Positions 51,521 through 61,169 of a DNA stretch of 64,000 nt are shown piece after piece. Below the pieces are notes generated by a model, which had not been told where the DNA came from, did not search any database, and saw nothing but the letters and a program-made list of their open reading frames with translations. The stretch comes from Plasmopara viticola (lineage: Eukaryota; Oomycota; Peronosporomycetes; Peronosporales; Peronosporaceae), in assembly GCA_001695595.3 (NCBI GenBank), contig MBPM02000020.1, positions 186,001-250,000 of the forward strand, read 5' to 3'. The position numbers and the translations under genes are program-made. Numbering within the stretch: position 1 is the stretch's first letter; each line of letters starts with the position of its first letter.

Positions 51521-51721
51521 AGCCGCCGTCGCCCTTTCGGGCCCTGGCGACGACCCTCTAGTCTCCAAAACTGAAGCGGAGAAGCGGAGGCTTCGTTCTC
51601 GGACGCGCAGCCAATATGCAGCGCCTCGACCACAGGGTCCTCTACCGCAGCAACTGGATCGAGAGTCACACTCAGGCCGCCCGTCACCCTTTCGGGCCCT
51701 GGCGACGACCGTCTAGTCTCC
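51521..51721. repeat. Direct repeat of a ~45-bp palindrome-containing motif
   Basis: CCCTTTCGGGCCCTGGCGAC, followed by GACC and CTAGTCTCC, occurs at about 51,521-51,567 and again at about 51,676-51,721. In the first copy GTCGCC and GGCGAC flank the core, giving a potential hairpin. The copies are about 155 bp apart and differ at a few positions. The origin is unknown; it may be the edge of another decayed element. Confidence 0.7.
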
Positions 51722-51765
51722 GACCTCGGTCCAGTCGTCTTGGTTGGGAGACTCCTGGGGAGACG

Positions 51766-51810
51766 CTGGTTTTAGTTCTGGTTCTGGTTTTGTTTCTGGA
51801 TCTGGTCCCA

Positions 51811-51846
<36 letters not shown>

Positions 51847-51861
51847 ATTCTGATACTGGTT
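51766..51861 (+). repeat. (GGTTCT)n hexanucleotide microsatellite
   Basis: The unit TTCTGG is repeated about 15 times with a few interruptions (GGTCCC, GATTCT, GATACT). Long low-complexity frames crossing it on either strand are by-products of the repeat. Confidence 0.95.
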
Positions 51862-52256
51862 GGAGCTACCCTGGATTGGTTGGCTTGATCTGGGTACTTG
51901 GAGGAAAATAGAAAAATGAGGACGTGTAGTCCGAAGCGCAAAATCACCTCTCATACCTTATTTCCTCCGAAAATAGATCGCTTTGAACTTGATAGTCTGA
52001 CCTGTCAGACTCTATCCACGTCCAATTCGATCACTTCAGGACATGATATTTGTGAGAAGTCATATAAAGTATCACGAATAAACCGCGATTTTGGTACGCC
52101 AGGTATACTTTTGAAGCCGAATCGAGTCCGCCGGAGGAAAGAACGGTTGGAAGTGGAGTGGTGGTAGAAGTAGGGACGGCTACAGGAAGCGCACAGCAAA
52201 CAACGGTCCGTTGGTGCGCATAAAAGCACCCATCGAGCGAGAGCATCGGAGCCGGG

Positions 52257-53255
52257 TCAGCACAGACTGGAGCGACGCTTGCTGGTCTTCGTCGTACACC
52301 CTACGTTTGCATGCACGCACGTGGGCACTAAGTGTGGTGTACACGACCCGGAGCGCAGGCACCAGAGGCAAAGCTCACGCTGGCGGAACAAACCGTCGTT
52401 GCGCACTGTCCACAGCAAGTGGATCGTGATGCAACGTGTGATCTGCCACAGATCATGCACCACGGCGGCATGGTCGTGCCAAGCGGGTGTAAGGGCTGGT
52501 GGGCGACCAAGGGCGATGTCGAGCCATGTCGGTGTGGTGACGAAGAAAGCTGACCAGTCGCGAAACAGAACTGGCCACAGCTCGGCTGGTAGAACACACT
52601 CGAAGAACAGGTGCCGCTCTGTTTCCACTGCGTTGCACCCGCTGCGTACGCAGTAGATGATGCCGGGATGCGCCTCACGCATAATAGAGAATCGTGAACG
52701 CACTGGCAACAGACGGAAGGCGAGTCGGAATTGCAGATCTTCGTATACAGGAAGCAGCAGCCGACGTAAACGCTTGGACTGGCTCGCGAATACCTTGATG
52801 TCGGTTGTTGTGGCGTTTTCATCGTGCAGCTGGATTGGGTGCGGCTTCGTGGGCGTTGGAATCTTCCACACAAGCAGGAGCAACTGGGATCGTGGCACCG
52901 AGGGCACAACACATTCGCGTTCCCCCACGCGCACACCAACGTATGGCGCAGTGGGACACACCCAGGTGACGCCGGGAGGCGGAAGCGGTGTATTGGCGCA
53001 TAGATTACGTAGTCGCTCGAAGAGTTGTGTGGCTTCGTGATGCAGGCGTCGGAGCCACTGGTACTGCTGGTATACAGAGACTGACGCGAGCCGGTAGTCG
53101 ATGTGGCCGCGCGCAAAGGCACCAGCATCCGGCCATGCACCGCCAGCACCCAAGAAGTCAGCAAGGGACCGAAGCTTGAAAGTTGTTGCGTTGTGCTGGC
53201 GGTAGCTGCGCTGGGGCTCGGCAACCATGCACAGACTACGTCGCTGTACTTTCAA
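52257..53255 (-). pseudogene. LINE ORF2 C-terminal part with RVT zinc-binding domain
   Basis: The frame lies one shift away from the reverse-transcriptase segment upstream and would be joined to it in an intact element. It contains HPGIIYCVRSGCNAVETERH followed by LFFEC and ELWPVLFRDWSAFF. The Cys-x4-Cys ... His-x4-Cys arrangement plus the W-rich tail matches the zf-RVT domain found at the end of plant and oomycete LINE ORF2 proteins. A start here is not real; the frame is an internal fragment. The protein would assist the reverse transcriptase, but the join is broken by the frameshift between about 53,255 and 53,494. Confidence 0.8.
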
Positions 53256-53493
53256 TTATCAACACGGGCGGCGAGTTTATACTGAAAATCGGCGTCGGCG
53301 TGGAACCAAATTGGTTGGTTTAGCACATAATCTAGGCGGGCGAGAGGATTGAGGTCACGCCATGTGACTTCCCACTTGGTCATATACCAAGACGCCAGAC
53401 TTGACGCCACCACTGGGACAACACCTTTCACCGCAGCAGAGCGCCGTGGCGCAAGGGGCTAATCGTAAGATAGTCGAGATGTCGCCAGGGACC

Positions 53494-55399
53494 TTAAGTG
53501 GGCAGCACAAGCGACAGAAGCACGACTCCTGGTGTGGTCCAGTTACATTGGGATGAGGTCGACGCAGCGATGAACTGGAGCAGCACGCTGAGCTTTTGAC
53601 GCTTGAGTGAGGCTTCGATCCTGGGTACAGACAGACCACCGTAAGAGCGAGGTTGATACAAAAACCCCTTAGGTATCAGCTGGACGTGTTTGGCGTTGCG
53701 TTCGTAGCGACGTGCAAGTACAAAGCGGTTGAGCGTGGATTGCCACTGCTTGACGATCCGCTGCGGGATCGGCACATGCACAGTGTAGTGCCACAACCGA
53801 GAAAGCGCCATTGTTAGCGCAACCAGCAGACGTCCTCGCAAGGTGCGAGCGCGACGAAACCATTGGAGAAATTCTTCGTAAAATCGCCTGTCCAAGAGCT
53901 CTATGATGGCGTTGTCAATAGGATCTTGACCAAAAAGGATGCCCAGAAACTTGATCGTCTCACCACGCTAGAGCACCTTGACGCCAGGAAAACAAGGAGG
54001 GTTTGTCGGTCGGTTTAGAGGCATAAGCACGCATTTGGCATAGTTGAGCTTGGCTCCGGAGCCATCGCAGTACAGTTGAACCAGGTCAAGCTGTGCTGGG
54101 ATGCCGGGCACCGAGTCAGAGAGCAACGTTGTGTCATCAGCAAAAAAGACGCTGGTGGCGGTGTGGTCTTCGGTGAGGCAAACACCATGCTCTTCATGCT
54201 GTCGGAGCAGGTTCCCCAGTGGCTCGATGACCATAAGAAACAGCAGCGCTGAGAGTGGATCGCCTTGCTTGACTCCTCTTGTGGGGAAGATCGGCGGCTG
54301 GATGTGGCCGTTGAGCAAGAGATGTGCTTGTGGGGCGGTGTAAAGCAACCTCGCCCAGTTGGTAAAGGCGCCGCCGCAACCCATGCGATCGAGCACTTGA
54401 AACATGTAGTCCCAGTCGACCCGATCGTACGCCTTCTCGAAGTCGAGAAACATAGCATAGGCTTCTTCGTTGCGTGCAGTCGTGAGATCTTGCAGATCGG
54501 CCATAAATCGCACATGATGATGAATAGACTGACCCTTGACGAACGCCTTCTGGTCGGTGTGTATAAGCTCGGGAAGGAAAAGCTAGACGCGGTAGGTCAA
54601 GGGGCAAGACCTTGGACAACGCCTTCACGTCAACGCCAATGAGCGAGATTGGCCGAAAGTTGCCGGGGTCGTCACGCGAGCCTTTCTTGTGCAACATGCA
54701 CACAGCCGACTTGCGCTGGGAAGGGAGGAGCTCACCTCGTGCCAACAGATAAATAAACACTATGCTCAGACTTTCCCCAAAGACGTCGGGCGCGACCTCT
54801 TAGAAGCCAGCCGAGAGACCGTCCATGCCAGGCGCGGAGTTGGTCTTCATATGCTTGAGCGCGTCAGCAAGATTGGCTCCGAAAATTGGGGCGTTAAGAC
54901 GGCCTTGTTTATCGGTTGTTAGACGCTTGTCGATCGTCTCCAACAGCATTCGTCGGCTGCTGGAATTGATAGGTGGTAATGGTCCGGCAAGACTGGCAGC
55001 ATCGCCCATGCTACAACCCCAGTGGGCCCGAAAGCATGCTGAGATGTCCGCTGGGTTTTGCGAGATGTCGCCGCTAGGAGTCCGAACTTGTTTAATGCTG
55101 ACCCGCCGGAGTGATGGGTCGATCGGACGGAAGAAGTACGTGGAAGACGTCTCGGCCTTCTGAACTTGAAAGTCAAAGGCCGAGTCTTGGTTGTAGCAGC
55201 GAGACCGGGTCACGCAGTCGCGGTATGTGTCTAGTGCAGCACGAAAGGCTTCTTGGGGGGTCGCGTCTCGCTTGTCATGGTACCGCATTGCTGCTTGGTC
55301 TAGCGTGATTTGTGCGGCTGTAATGGCGACGTCGTTTTGGCTGCGTAGCTTACCTTGGAAGGCCTGTACCTGGCGCCGCATAAATTTCTTCCACTGCTC
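53494..55399 (-). pseudogene. LINE ORF2 reverse transcriptase, frameshifted with stops
   Basis: After a TAG at 55,400-55,402 the frame continues from the endonuclease. It reads through the linker MRRQVQAFQGKLRSQNDVAI and the start of the RT domain (KTNSAPGMDGLSAGF, stop near 54,800, then ARGELLPSQRKSAVCMLHKK and NFRPISLIG). A frameshift near 54,590 moves to the next frame. There AMFLDFEKAYDRVDW, RGVKQGDPLSALLFLMV and the catalytic box VFFADDTTLL (about 54,135-54,160) are intact. A TAG near 53,968 precedes GETIKFLGILFG. The thumb region RTLRGRLLVALTMALSRLWH and SYGGLSVPRIEASLKRQKLS follows. This is clearly a LINE reverse transcriptase, which primes cDNA synthesis at nicked target DNA. It is not translatable as one protein. 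Confidence 0.9.
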
Positions 55400-56323
55400 C
55401 TAAACTTTGCCTGGGCTCGATGCAGCCCGGAGATTCTCGAACACCTGCTGGGCTTCACCACAGATGGCATCGACAACATCGGAGTACTCAAGAAGATACT
55501 CCGAAAAGCGCCAGTAGCCATATCCGTGGAGCTGAGACACCGAGCGCAAGGTAATTGAGTGCGCCAGGTGGTCACCGGCACCTTTGGGCTCAAAGTACTT
55601 AGAGTCGCCGTACAACGCGTTGCAGAAGTCTTCCGAAAACATAGCATAGTCAAGTCGGTTCTGCCGCGGCTGGGGACCAGTGTATATGCGCTCGTCTTGG
55701 TGGTGGATCCGCCAGGCATCTACGACACCTAGCTGGCTCAGCCAGCTCATACAAGCGCTGCGGCCCGGGCGAGCAAGCAAGCGTGGCTGGGATGAGTCGA
55801 GGCTGGGGTTCAGCGGCGTGTTCAAATCGCCGAGGACTATGTGCGTTGCATTGTCCTCAAAGCGGTTCACTGGAAGATGGTTGAAGAACACAGCTTTTTC
55901 GTGGTCGTCCACCGGCGAGTACACATTGTGGATGTACACAGGTGCACTGACGACCACCAATCGAACGACTAGATAGCGTCCCGGGACAGTCAGCTCGCGA
56001 AGCTCTTCGGCCGCATCGAAATCTGGAAAGTCGGAGCGAAGCACAGTGAGCACTCCGCCAGATCGGTGTGTTGTCTGTGTGGCACTGACTGCACCAGGGT
56101 CGCTGACGAATAACTTGTGCTTGAAACGGGCTTGAAGGTTTAATTTCAAGGTGTCAAGATGGTGGCAATCGCGAAATTTGGTTTCCTGGATGCAAGAGAG
56201 GCTGTGCTTCTCGAGCAAGATCTCGATTAGTAGGTGTCCGTTTTTCTTGATCCCGTTGGTATTAACGGTCAGCAAGCTGACTTTTTGCCACGAGACCTCG
56301 AGCGCGTCCACGCGTGGGACCAC
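55400..56323 (-). pseudogene. LINE ORF2 N-terminal apurinic/apyrimidinic-type endonuclease domain
   Basis: About 307 codons are open. The EEP-family motifs are all present in order: LLTVNTNGIKKNGH (near residue 20), CIQETKF with the catalytic Glu (near 47), IHNVYSPVDDHEKA, VLGDLNTPLNPSLD, RLDYAMFSEDF and GAGDHLAHSI with the final Asp-His pair. The domain nicks target DNA to start target-primed reverse transcription. The open frame begins after a TAA with only GTG as the first possible start and has no ATG before the domain, so the authentic ORF2 start may be mutated. It ends in an in-frame TAG just before the reverse-transcriptase linker. Confidence 0.9.
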
Positions 56324-56600
56324 CTTAGCACCTTAAGGCGAGCGGTCCAGTCACAAGCACAAATTGACCGTCGACTTGCTGGAGCTGGAGCACATCCGCG
56401 TTCTCTGGGAAGTAATGGCCGCAATCACGAAGGTACTCGAGGTCTTCGAGTATGTCCCCTTGCCACTGGACTGCTTCCCAAATCTTGAAGCAGTGTGTGC
56501 CGATCTCAGAGCGAAGCAAGACCAACAACATATTGGGGTGAAGAAGACGTCGGTTGTGCGCTGGTATCCAAGGCACCGACCACCCGGTCAGACGCTGGAG

Positions 56601-58913
56601 CTAGTAGTCCTTTTCAAAGATATGGGGCGCTGTGCACATCACCAGCAACTCAAAGAGGGACAACGCCCTAGTCGCACGCACAATAGTTGGTGAGTCCGGG
56701 TTGTTCCACCACTGGGCAACGCATCGCAATACACCGTCACGCGTCTTAGGCACCTTGGTGCCGAGATACTTGGCCCACTTGCGAGCGAACGTATTCGTTT
56801 CGGTGTTGTCGGTCGCGCTCAAGATGCGATTGATCATGTGAAGCTGGGCCAGCTCGGTGACGCTGGGGCTCAGCTCACGCATCTCACGCAAGAGCGCGGT
56901 GTTTAACGCCATTGGAGCTTTAACGGACCCCATGAACGTCAGCGTGTCGGGGTTGTTCGTCGTGCGGAGCGACTTGCGAAGACCACTCACCATGGTGTCG
57001 GCAGCGGCCAAGCGATCCGAAAGCAGCTGGAGATCGGCTGTCTGCTCAGTAGCCTCCATCTCGCTTACAATCTCTTGGATTGGAGTAGGCTCTGTGGTTT
57101 TCACCACTCTGGTGTGGTGCTTGGTCAGAAAGTGACTGGCTTCTTTGCTGTCAGTCAGGTTGCGCGGCGCCTGCACCTTGCGTGGCACAATTTGATACCG
57201 TGGGATCTCGACCTCATCGAGCGTCGCTGGGCAGCAGTCGAAATCGACCTCGACATTGCTAAGCACGTCGAAATAGTTGCTTGTCGTGACGCAGGAGAGA
57301 AGTTTCGGACGAGATTTCATCAGCATATTGGCAAAGTCTCCATCAGCACGAGAACGTTTGCCTTTGCGTTTGCCATCGGCCCTAGGCACCAACTCAGATT
57401 GGGCAGCTGGTGGTGGTGGGAGCAAGAGCAACGGAGACGGTGTCGGGCTGTTTGGTGGCGACAAGACTTGGGAGCCTGCAGTGCTTAGAGAAAGCTCACT
57501 GGGCTCTAGGGTATCAGTCGGTGCTGCAACGATAGCAGTGGTCGCGGCAGAGTCTTCACGGATCGATCGTTGAAGCGACGTTTCCTGCACGCCACGACGT
57601 ACCACGGCAGCAAAAGATGACTGCGACGGGCATTTACCTGGCCGCCTTTGGCTAGTGTCGGAGGATGGACCACCGTCTCTAGCTAATTCGAGCGCGTGGA
57701 TTGAGCGTTGACCGAACGACATGCGTTGGGTTGGAAACGGAGCGTTCTTTGTGTGTACTGGGTAAATGCGTCCAGCAAAAACGAGCTGGTCGCACACAGT
57801 ACCACTTATCACGAGCTCCGGAGGGCAATGGCTAGAGCGGAAGTACACACGCCAAGTGGCGGTGGTGATCACCGCGTCCAGATTTACATCGCGGAACGTG
57901 CCGTAGATCGGCTGCGTACCGAGCTCGAAGAAGCGTTTCAACATGAGATCAGCATCGAAGTCACTGTCGACACTTGACACATCAATAAAGAAGCGGTCGG
58001 CAAAGATGTCAAACTCGCCGAATCGGTACCTGCCCCCGAGGATCTTGACTTCCTGGCCAGCAAGGCTCTGGCAGGCTTCTTTCGTCTTTACCTTGACTCG
58101 GATATTGCCGCCGGGAGCTTTGGTCAGCTGACCTAGTTGCTGCTGGTCGATCTGCTGTTGTACGACAGGGTTACCCTGGTCCTTGAGCAACGACGCGAGG
58201 ATTTTGCTTGGTGCAGTGCGCTGGAAGGCGTGTCCAGTCTCGATGACCATTACATAGCGTGCACGAGGCTGCGCGTATGGACGAGCTCGATCAATCGAGG
58301 CGGCGAGTTGGCTCCAATCGCCTCCGGCTTCATAAAGAGCATCAATGGTTTCGATGTCCATCGCCTTGGGGCGGGGCATCTCGACACGCGGCGGGGCGGG
58401 GGCCTTAACGTTGTCGAGGCGGATCTCCGTAGAACGTTGAAGCAGGGCACGAAGCGTTGGCATGCGCGTTGGTCCGCTCGCAGTTGAACGCGTGCGAGTT
58501 GCTGCGGTTTGCGGGAGAGCACTGGCGTTAGTTGGTGGCGTATATTGGCGTGTGTCGCTGTTGGGCTGCACATCTTCCACAAAATCCTGCGAAGCAGGTG
58601 GCTTGTGCGCAGGCGGGACACGCAGCTGCACGACCATGCCATCACTTGATTCGTGCGAGGCTTGCGACACAGAACCAGCGTTACTACCCTGGTCCGTGCA
58701 TAAACACGAAGCTTCGATGGAACCGTGAATCCCACCGGCATCTGGGTTGTTGGGTACGGACCCAGCTGAACTGTCGCTTGGCAGGGTTGCGGAACCTTCT
58801 ATAGGCGATGGGTCGTGGGTACGTGCGAGGGAGGATGGGCGTAGAATCAGCTCACCCATCTCACAATCAGCTTGCGCTGACTCTAAGAAAGGGCAACTGG
58901 CTTCGGTGTCCAT
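56601..58913 (-). CDS. LINE ORF1 protein (copy 2), uninterrupted, 770 aa
   Basis: The ATG at 58,913 (MDTEASCPFLESAQADCEMG) is preferred. The frame is open to 58,991, but only from a GTG, and the ATG is conserved in copy 1 at 51,034. The N-terminal third is rich in Ser, Pro, Thr and Ala and looks disordered. A compact central segment, from about residue 285, includes LAGQEVKILGGRYRFGEFDI, FFELGTQPIYGTFRDVNLDA and VYFRSSHCPPELVISG. It ends PVHTKNAPFPTQRM and may be an RRM-like nucleic-acid-binding fold, as in other LINE ORF1 proteins. A proline-rich stretch and a basic KRKGKRSR patch follow. No CCHC knuckle is visible. It is expected to coat element RNA. Staying open over 770 codons while ORF2 is broken is unusual. 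Confidence 0.8.
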   Translation of the reverse strand: MDTEASCPFLESAQADCEMGELILRPSSLARTHDPSPIEGSATLPSDSSAGSVPNNPDAGGIHGSIEASCLCTDQGSNAGSVSQASHESSDGMVVQLRVPPAHKPPASQDFVEDVQPNSDTRQYTPPTNASALPQTAATRTRSTASGPTRMPTLRALLQRSTEIRLDNVKAPAPPRVEMPRPKAMDIETIDALYEAGGDWSQLAASIDRARPYAQPRARYVMVIETGHAFQRTAPSKILASLLKDQGNPVVQQQIDQQQLGQLTKAPGGNIRVKVKTKEACQSLAGQEVKILGGRYRFGEFDIFADRFFIDVSSVDSDFDADLMLKRFFELGTQPIYGTFRDVNLDAVITTATWRVYFRSSHCPPELVISGTVCDQLVFAGRIYPVHTKNAPFPTQRMSFGQRSIHALELARDGGPSSDTSQRRPGKCPSQSSFAAVVRRGVQETSLQRSIREDSAATTAIVAAPTDTLEPSELSLSTAGSQVLSPPNSPTPSPLLLLPPPPAAQSELVPRADGKRKGKRSRADGDFANMLMKSRPKLLSCVTTSNYFDVLSNVEVDFDCCPATLDEVEIPRYQIVPRKVQAPRNLTDSKEASHFLTKHHTRVVKTTEPTPIQEIVSEMEATEQTADLQLLSDRLAAADTMVSGLRKSLRTTNNPDTLTFMGSVKAPMALNTALLREMRELSPSVTELAQLHMINRILSATDNTETNTFARKWAKYLGTKVPKTRDGVLRCVAQWWNNPDSPTIVRATRALSLFELLVMCTAPHIFEKDY

Positions 58914-59003
58914 TGGGGGGAAGGCTTGCTTGGGTGCTTGAGAAACTGGATACTTCGAAACTTGACTTGGTTGAGTTGAGCACGACAACACAATTTGAGA
59001 AGT

Positions 59004-59084
59004 GACAGCTTGGCCGAGTGGTTAAGGCGATGGACTTGAAATCCATTGGGGCAACCCGCGTGAGTTCAAACCTCACAGCTGTCG
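59004..59084 (+). tRNA. tRNA-Ser(TGA): tRNA-Ser, anticodon UGA
   Basis: The acceptor arm GACAGCT pairs perfectly with AGCTGTC at 59,077-59,083, with G at 59,084 as discriminator. The anticodon arm is ATGGA-CTTGAAA-TCCAT with anticodon TGA. A long variable arm (TGGGGCAACCCGC) is typical of serine tRNA. The T arm is GTGAG-TTCAAAC-CTCAC. The A box TGGCCGAGTGG (59,011-59,021) and a B-box match (about 59,062-59,072) are present, followed by a TTTT pol III terminator at 59,089-59,092. There is no intron and no encoded CCA. The gene appears intact. It sits directly against the 5' end of LINE copy 2. Confidence 0.95.
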
Positions 59085-59088
59085 TCAC

Positions 59089-59092
59089 TTTT
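59089..59092 (+). terminator. RNA polymerase III T-run terminator of tRNA-Ser
   Basis: TTTT lies five bases after the mature tRNA end, the expected position and form for pol III termination. Confidence 0.75.
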
Positions 59093-60015
59093 AATTTATC
59101 TATAGGCCGGTTGCGGATAATGTTTAGCATTAAGAAATTCCAAGAAACGCTATACGCTTTGGTTGATAAACAACTTTGTACTACGAAATCTACCAACATA
59201 GGTATTACAGCAATATGCATCATAAGTAAATCAACCTTTCGGCTTCTGCTTGTTCTGCCTCACTTTTCTTTCGAACTTGGTGAAGTGAGTCTAAGACCTG
59301 AGCCTTCATTTGATCGTCAATTTTGCTCCTCAGGGGACATAGCACTAATGGCGGCAAGCAAGCATCATCCCTTGGCTGCCACGTTCCCGTGAGCAAAACG
59401 AATAAATCTGGATAGACATATAGACTTTTGGCTTACATATTAAATTTCTTAACTTTTGTTTCAGTGAGCGGCGAAAAATTAAACCTTGTTCATAAAGCAA
59501 GTCTCTTTGCGCTGCATTTGTGTTTTAAAACATGCTCGCGGTCGATGATCGAAGCGCAAACTATATAAATTGGCTAATGGGGGATATTTGGTCAAAGATG
59601 CTGCAAGGAAATAAGAGACTATTTTTACATACCTTGATACTTTCCGAAAAAATAGCCTCAAGTATAAAGCATTTTCAACAGCTCGATGAAGAAACTTGTT
59701 CAAGGATCCACGATGATGCTGAGTAAATTCAGGATATGCTGTGCGCATAATGCATAACAAGAGTAGACATGCATGTCGAAAATCAGTTTCGTAGCTGCCC
59801 AATGAACATTCTTCCGGTCGGACCACTGTACGCCCACGTCGGTAACACTATAATTTGTGCCTACCATGATAGTTTGTGCAGTCTTAAATGTAGACGGTTG
59901 TCATCCGCTGGCAGCAAAACACAGGACCAAGACAAGGCTCAAACACTCACTCTCTCAATATTTCATCACTCACTCAATTAATTTTAGGTTTGCTAGATTG
60001 TCAAGTCGTGTTATT
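59093..60015. other. Unassigned spacer; no convincing gene
   Basis: This is AT-richer sequence between the tRNA and the split LTR. Short frames exist on both strands (59,532-59,726 plus; 59,479-59,826 minus) and overlap each other. They show no motif I recognise and no sign of selection visible by eye. I see no repeat, LTR or satellite similarity. Confidence 0.5.
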
Positions 60016-60094
60016 TGTTAAAGTGATGCTGTGGCTGTGTGCAAAGTTTATGTTTCTGCATGTCAAGGTATTTCGGTAAGATATTGGTAGGGTA

Positions 60095-61157
60095 TAAAGC
60101 AGTACTTTTCTATCTAGCTTTCCGGCGAAGCAGAACTTCAACTTCAAATCTAGCTTTCCGGACAAGCAGACACGCGTTTCAAGCGTAACTTAGCGAATAC
60201 TACTCCATTTGAAGCGCCAGTTTGTCTATAACTCTAGACGTGCATAAACGCGATCGATCTGCAATAAAGCGCACGATAACTCATTCAAGGAGCCCCAGAA
60301 TCCACTTGTTACATCATGGAGGCAATTCCGCGATAGAGACAGCTTGGTCCTAGCGCGTGGGTTTCGGTAGCTTAAATCTCCACCACAGACCCGTATCCAG
60401 TGCTTCACATCACTTATTTAATTTCTTGGTGTAATGTCAACTCATATGGAGTGCTTACTCACGTGATACAGTGCTAAAGCACGACGTGGGCGCAGAATGC
60501 GAGGAAAATACGGCCAAATGTCTCCAATCGCTCGTTCCAGGAATTCTACGAGTTCTGTAATGTCGGAGCGGTCTCAATCGATAAAAAACAAGTTTCACTT
60601 GTCAGCTTTTGTGACTTGCACACACCGTCGTAAGGATCGTCACGTACGATTGACCGATAGCTCTGCCGATGGGGAGGATGTTCCAAACTAAAAAGTCTAC
60701 AATTGACAAAAGCATCTATTCTTGCTTGCTGTCGCTGCTTCTCCGTGGTCACACCATGCCCGGTTCTGGAAATATCTCACTTCTTTCTGGTAGTTCGACG
60801 CAAGATCTACAAAAAGTTGTCAAAAAATACAATATCGACACTAAAGAATTGACGGCCTTTCTTCCGACGTTGATTAGATTGAATAGGCCAAAGCGAACCT
60901 AACCAATTGAGACGGACTAACTTAGTCGGTGGAATTTGAGGCCGTCACCCGTGCGAAATAACTCTTGCTCTTTATGCCAATTTTAATAACAATGGTCTAT
61001 TGGCAAATAAAGCAATTATTTAAAGTCGCGTCTTTTTTTTGTTTTTGCGGTAAGACAACTGGCCGTAACACTAGACCCATCTTTCTGCCTAAAAGGATTG
61101 TTTAGCTTAAAATCAAAATTAATTTTATTTTTTAGCCAAATCAAATCATCATCCAAT
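60095..61157. mobile_element. Insertion of unknown type inside the solo LTR
   Basis: The 1,063 bp between the two GGTA copies have no terminal inverted repeats that I can see: the left end is TAAAGCAGTACTTTTC and the right end is ATCATCATCCAAT. Near the left end ATCTAGCTTTCCGG followed by AAGCAGA is directly repeated, and a satellite relic follows. Small frames at 60,497-60,691 and 60,669-60,902 (77 codons, plus) are in different frames and resemble nothing I know. It may be a non-autonomous element, a filler insertion or a rearranged fragment. Confidence 0.5.
60178..60296 (+). repeat. Relic of two partial satellite monomers
   Basis: AACTTAGCGAATACTACTCC followed by TTTGAAGCGCCAG matches a type B monomer (AACTTAGCGTATAATAACTC, TTTGAAGTGCCGAG). 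Then CTCTAGACGTGCATAAACGC and GCAATAAAGCGCACGATAAC match the start of a type A monomer. The piece is isolated within the insertion, 2 kb from the nearest satellite block, and in the same orientation as the arrays. Confidence 0.75.
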
Positions 61158-61169
61158 GGTACCTGTATC

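Larger units (their letters stand above)
51141..52189. other. Spacer between the two LINE copies; no convincing gene
   Basis: About 1 kb lies here with no recognisable gene. An open frame at 51,249-51,716 (plus, 155 codons from a GTG-independent reading, Arg-rich end) and an overlapping minus frame at 51,245-51,490 have no motif I can assign. It includes the duplicated palindromic motif and the hexanucleotide tract listed separately. Part of the left end (about 51,900-52,190) may be the 3' untranslated region of LINE copy 2, but I see no clear poly(A) tail or target duplication to fix that boundary. Confidence 0.5.
52190..59003 (-). mobile_element. L1-like LINE copy 2, nearly full length, ORF2 disabled
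   Basis: Reading right to left, the element has a short 5' leader next to the tRNA-Ser gene, ORF1 (58,913-56,601), a gap of about 280 bp, then ORF2 with endonuclease, reverse transcriptase and C-terminal zinc-binding domain down to 52,257. This order is typical of L1/Tx1-type non-LTR elements. ORF1 is uninterrupted. ORF2 needs at least two frameshift corrections and has at least three in-frame stops. The 5' boundary is precise, because similarity with copy 1 ends inside the tRNA. The 3' boundary is approximate, because no tail or target duplication is visible. Confidence 0.88.

Noticed and set aside
51249..51716. 155-codon frame between the LINEs
   Set aside because: It overlaps an opposite-strand frame, runs into the duplicated palindromic motif and shows no recognisable domain.
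51772..51954. Low-complexity Asn/Gln- or Arg/Thr-repeat frames
   Set aside because: These are translations of the hexanucleotide microsatellite.
56857..58487. Plus-strand frames of 90-137 codons opposite LINE ORF1
   Set aside because: They are shadows of the 770-codon minus-strand frame and repeat in decayed form over LINE copy 1.
59479..59826. Overlapping plus and minus frames in the spacer after the tRNA, and an acceptor-like TTTTGTTTCAG near 59,453
   Set aside because: No domain, no matching donor site or exon structure could be supported.
60669..60902. 77-codon frame inside the LTR insertion
   Set aside because: Short, unrecognised and isolated; kept only as a remark under the insertion.
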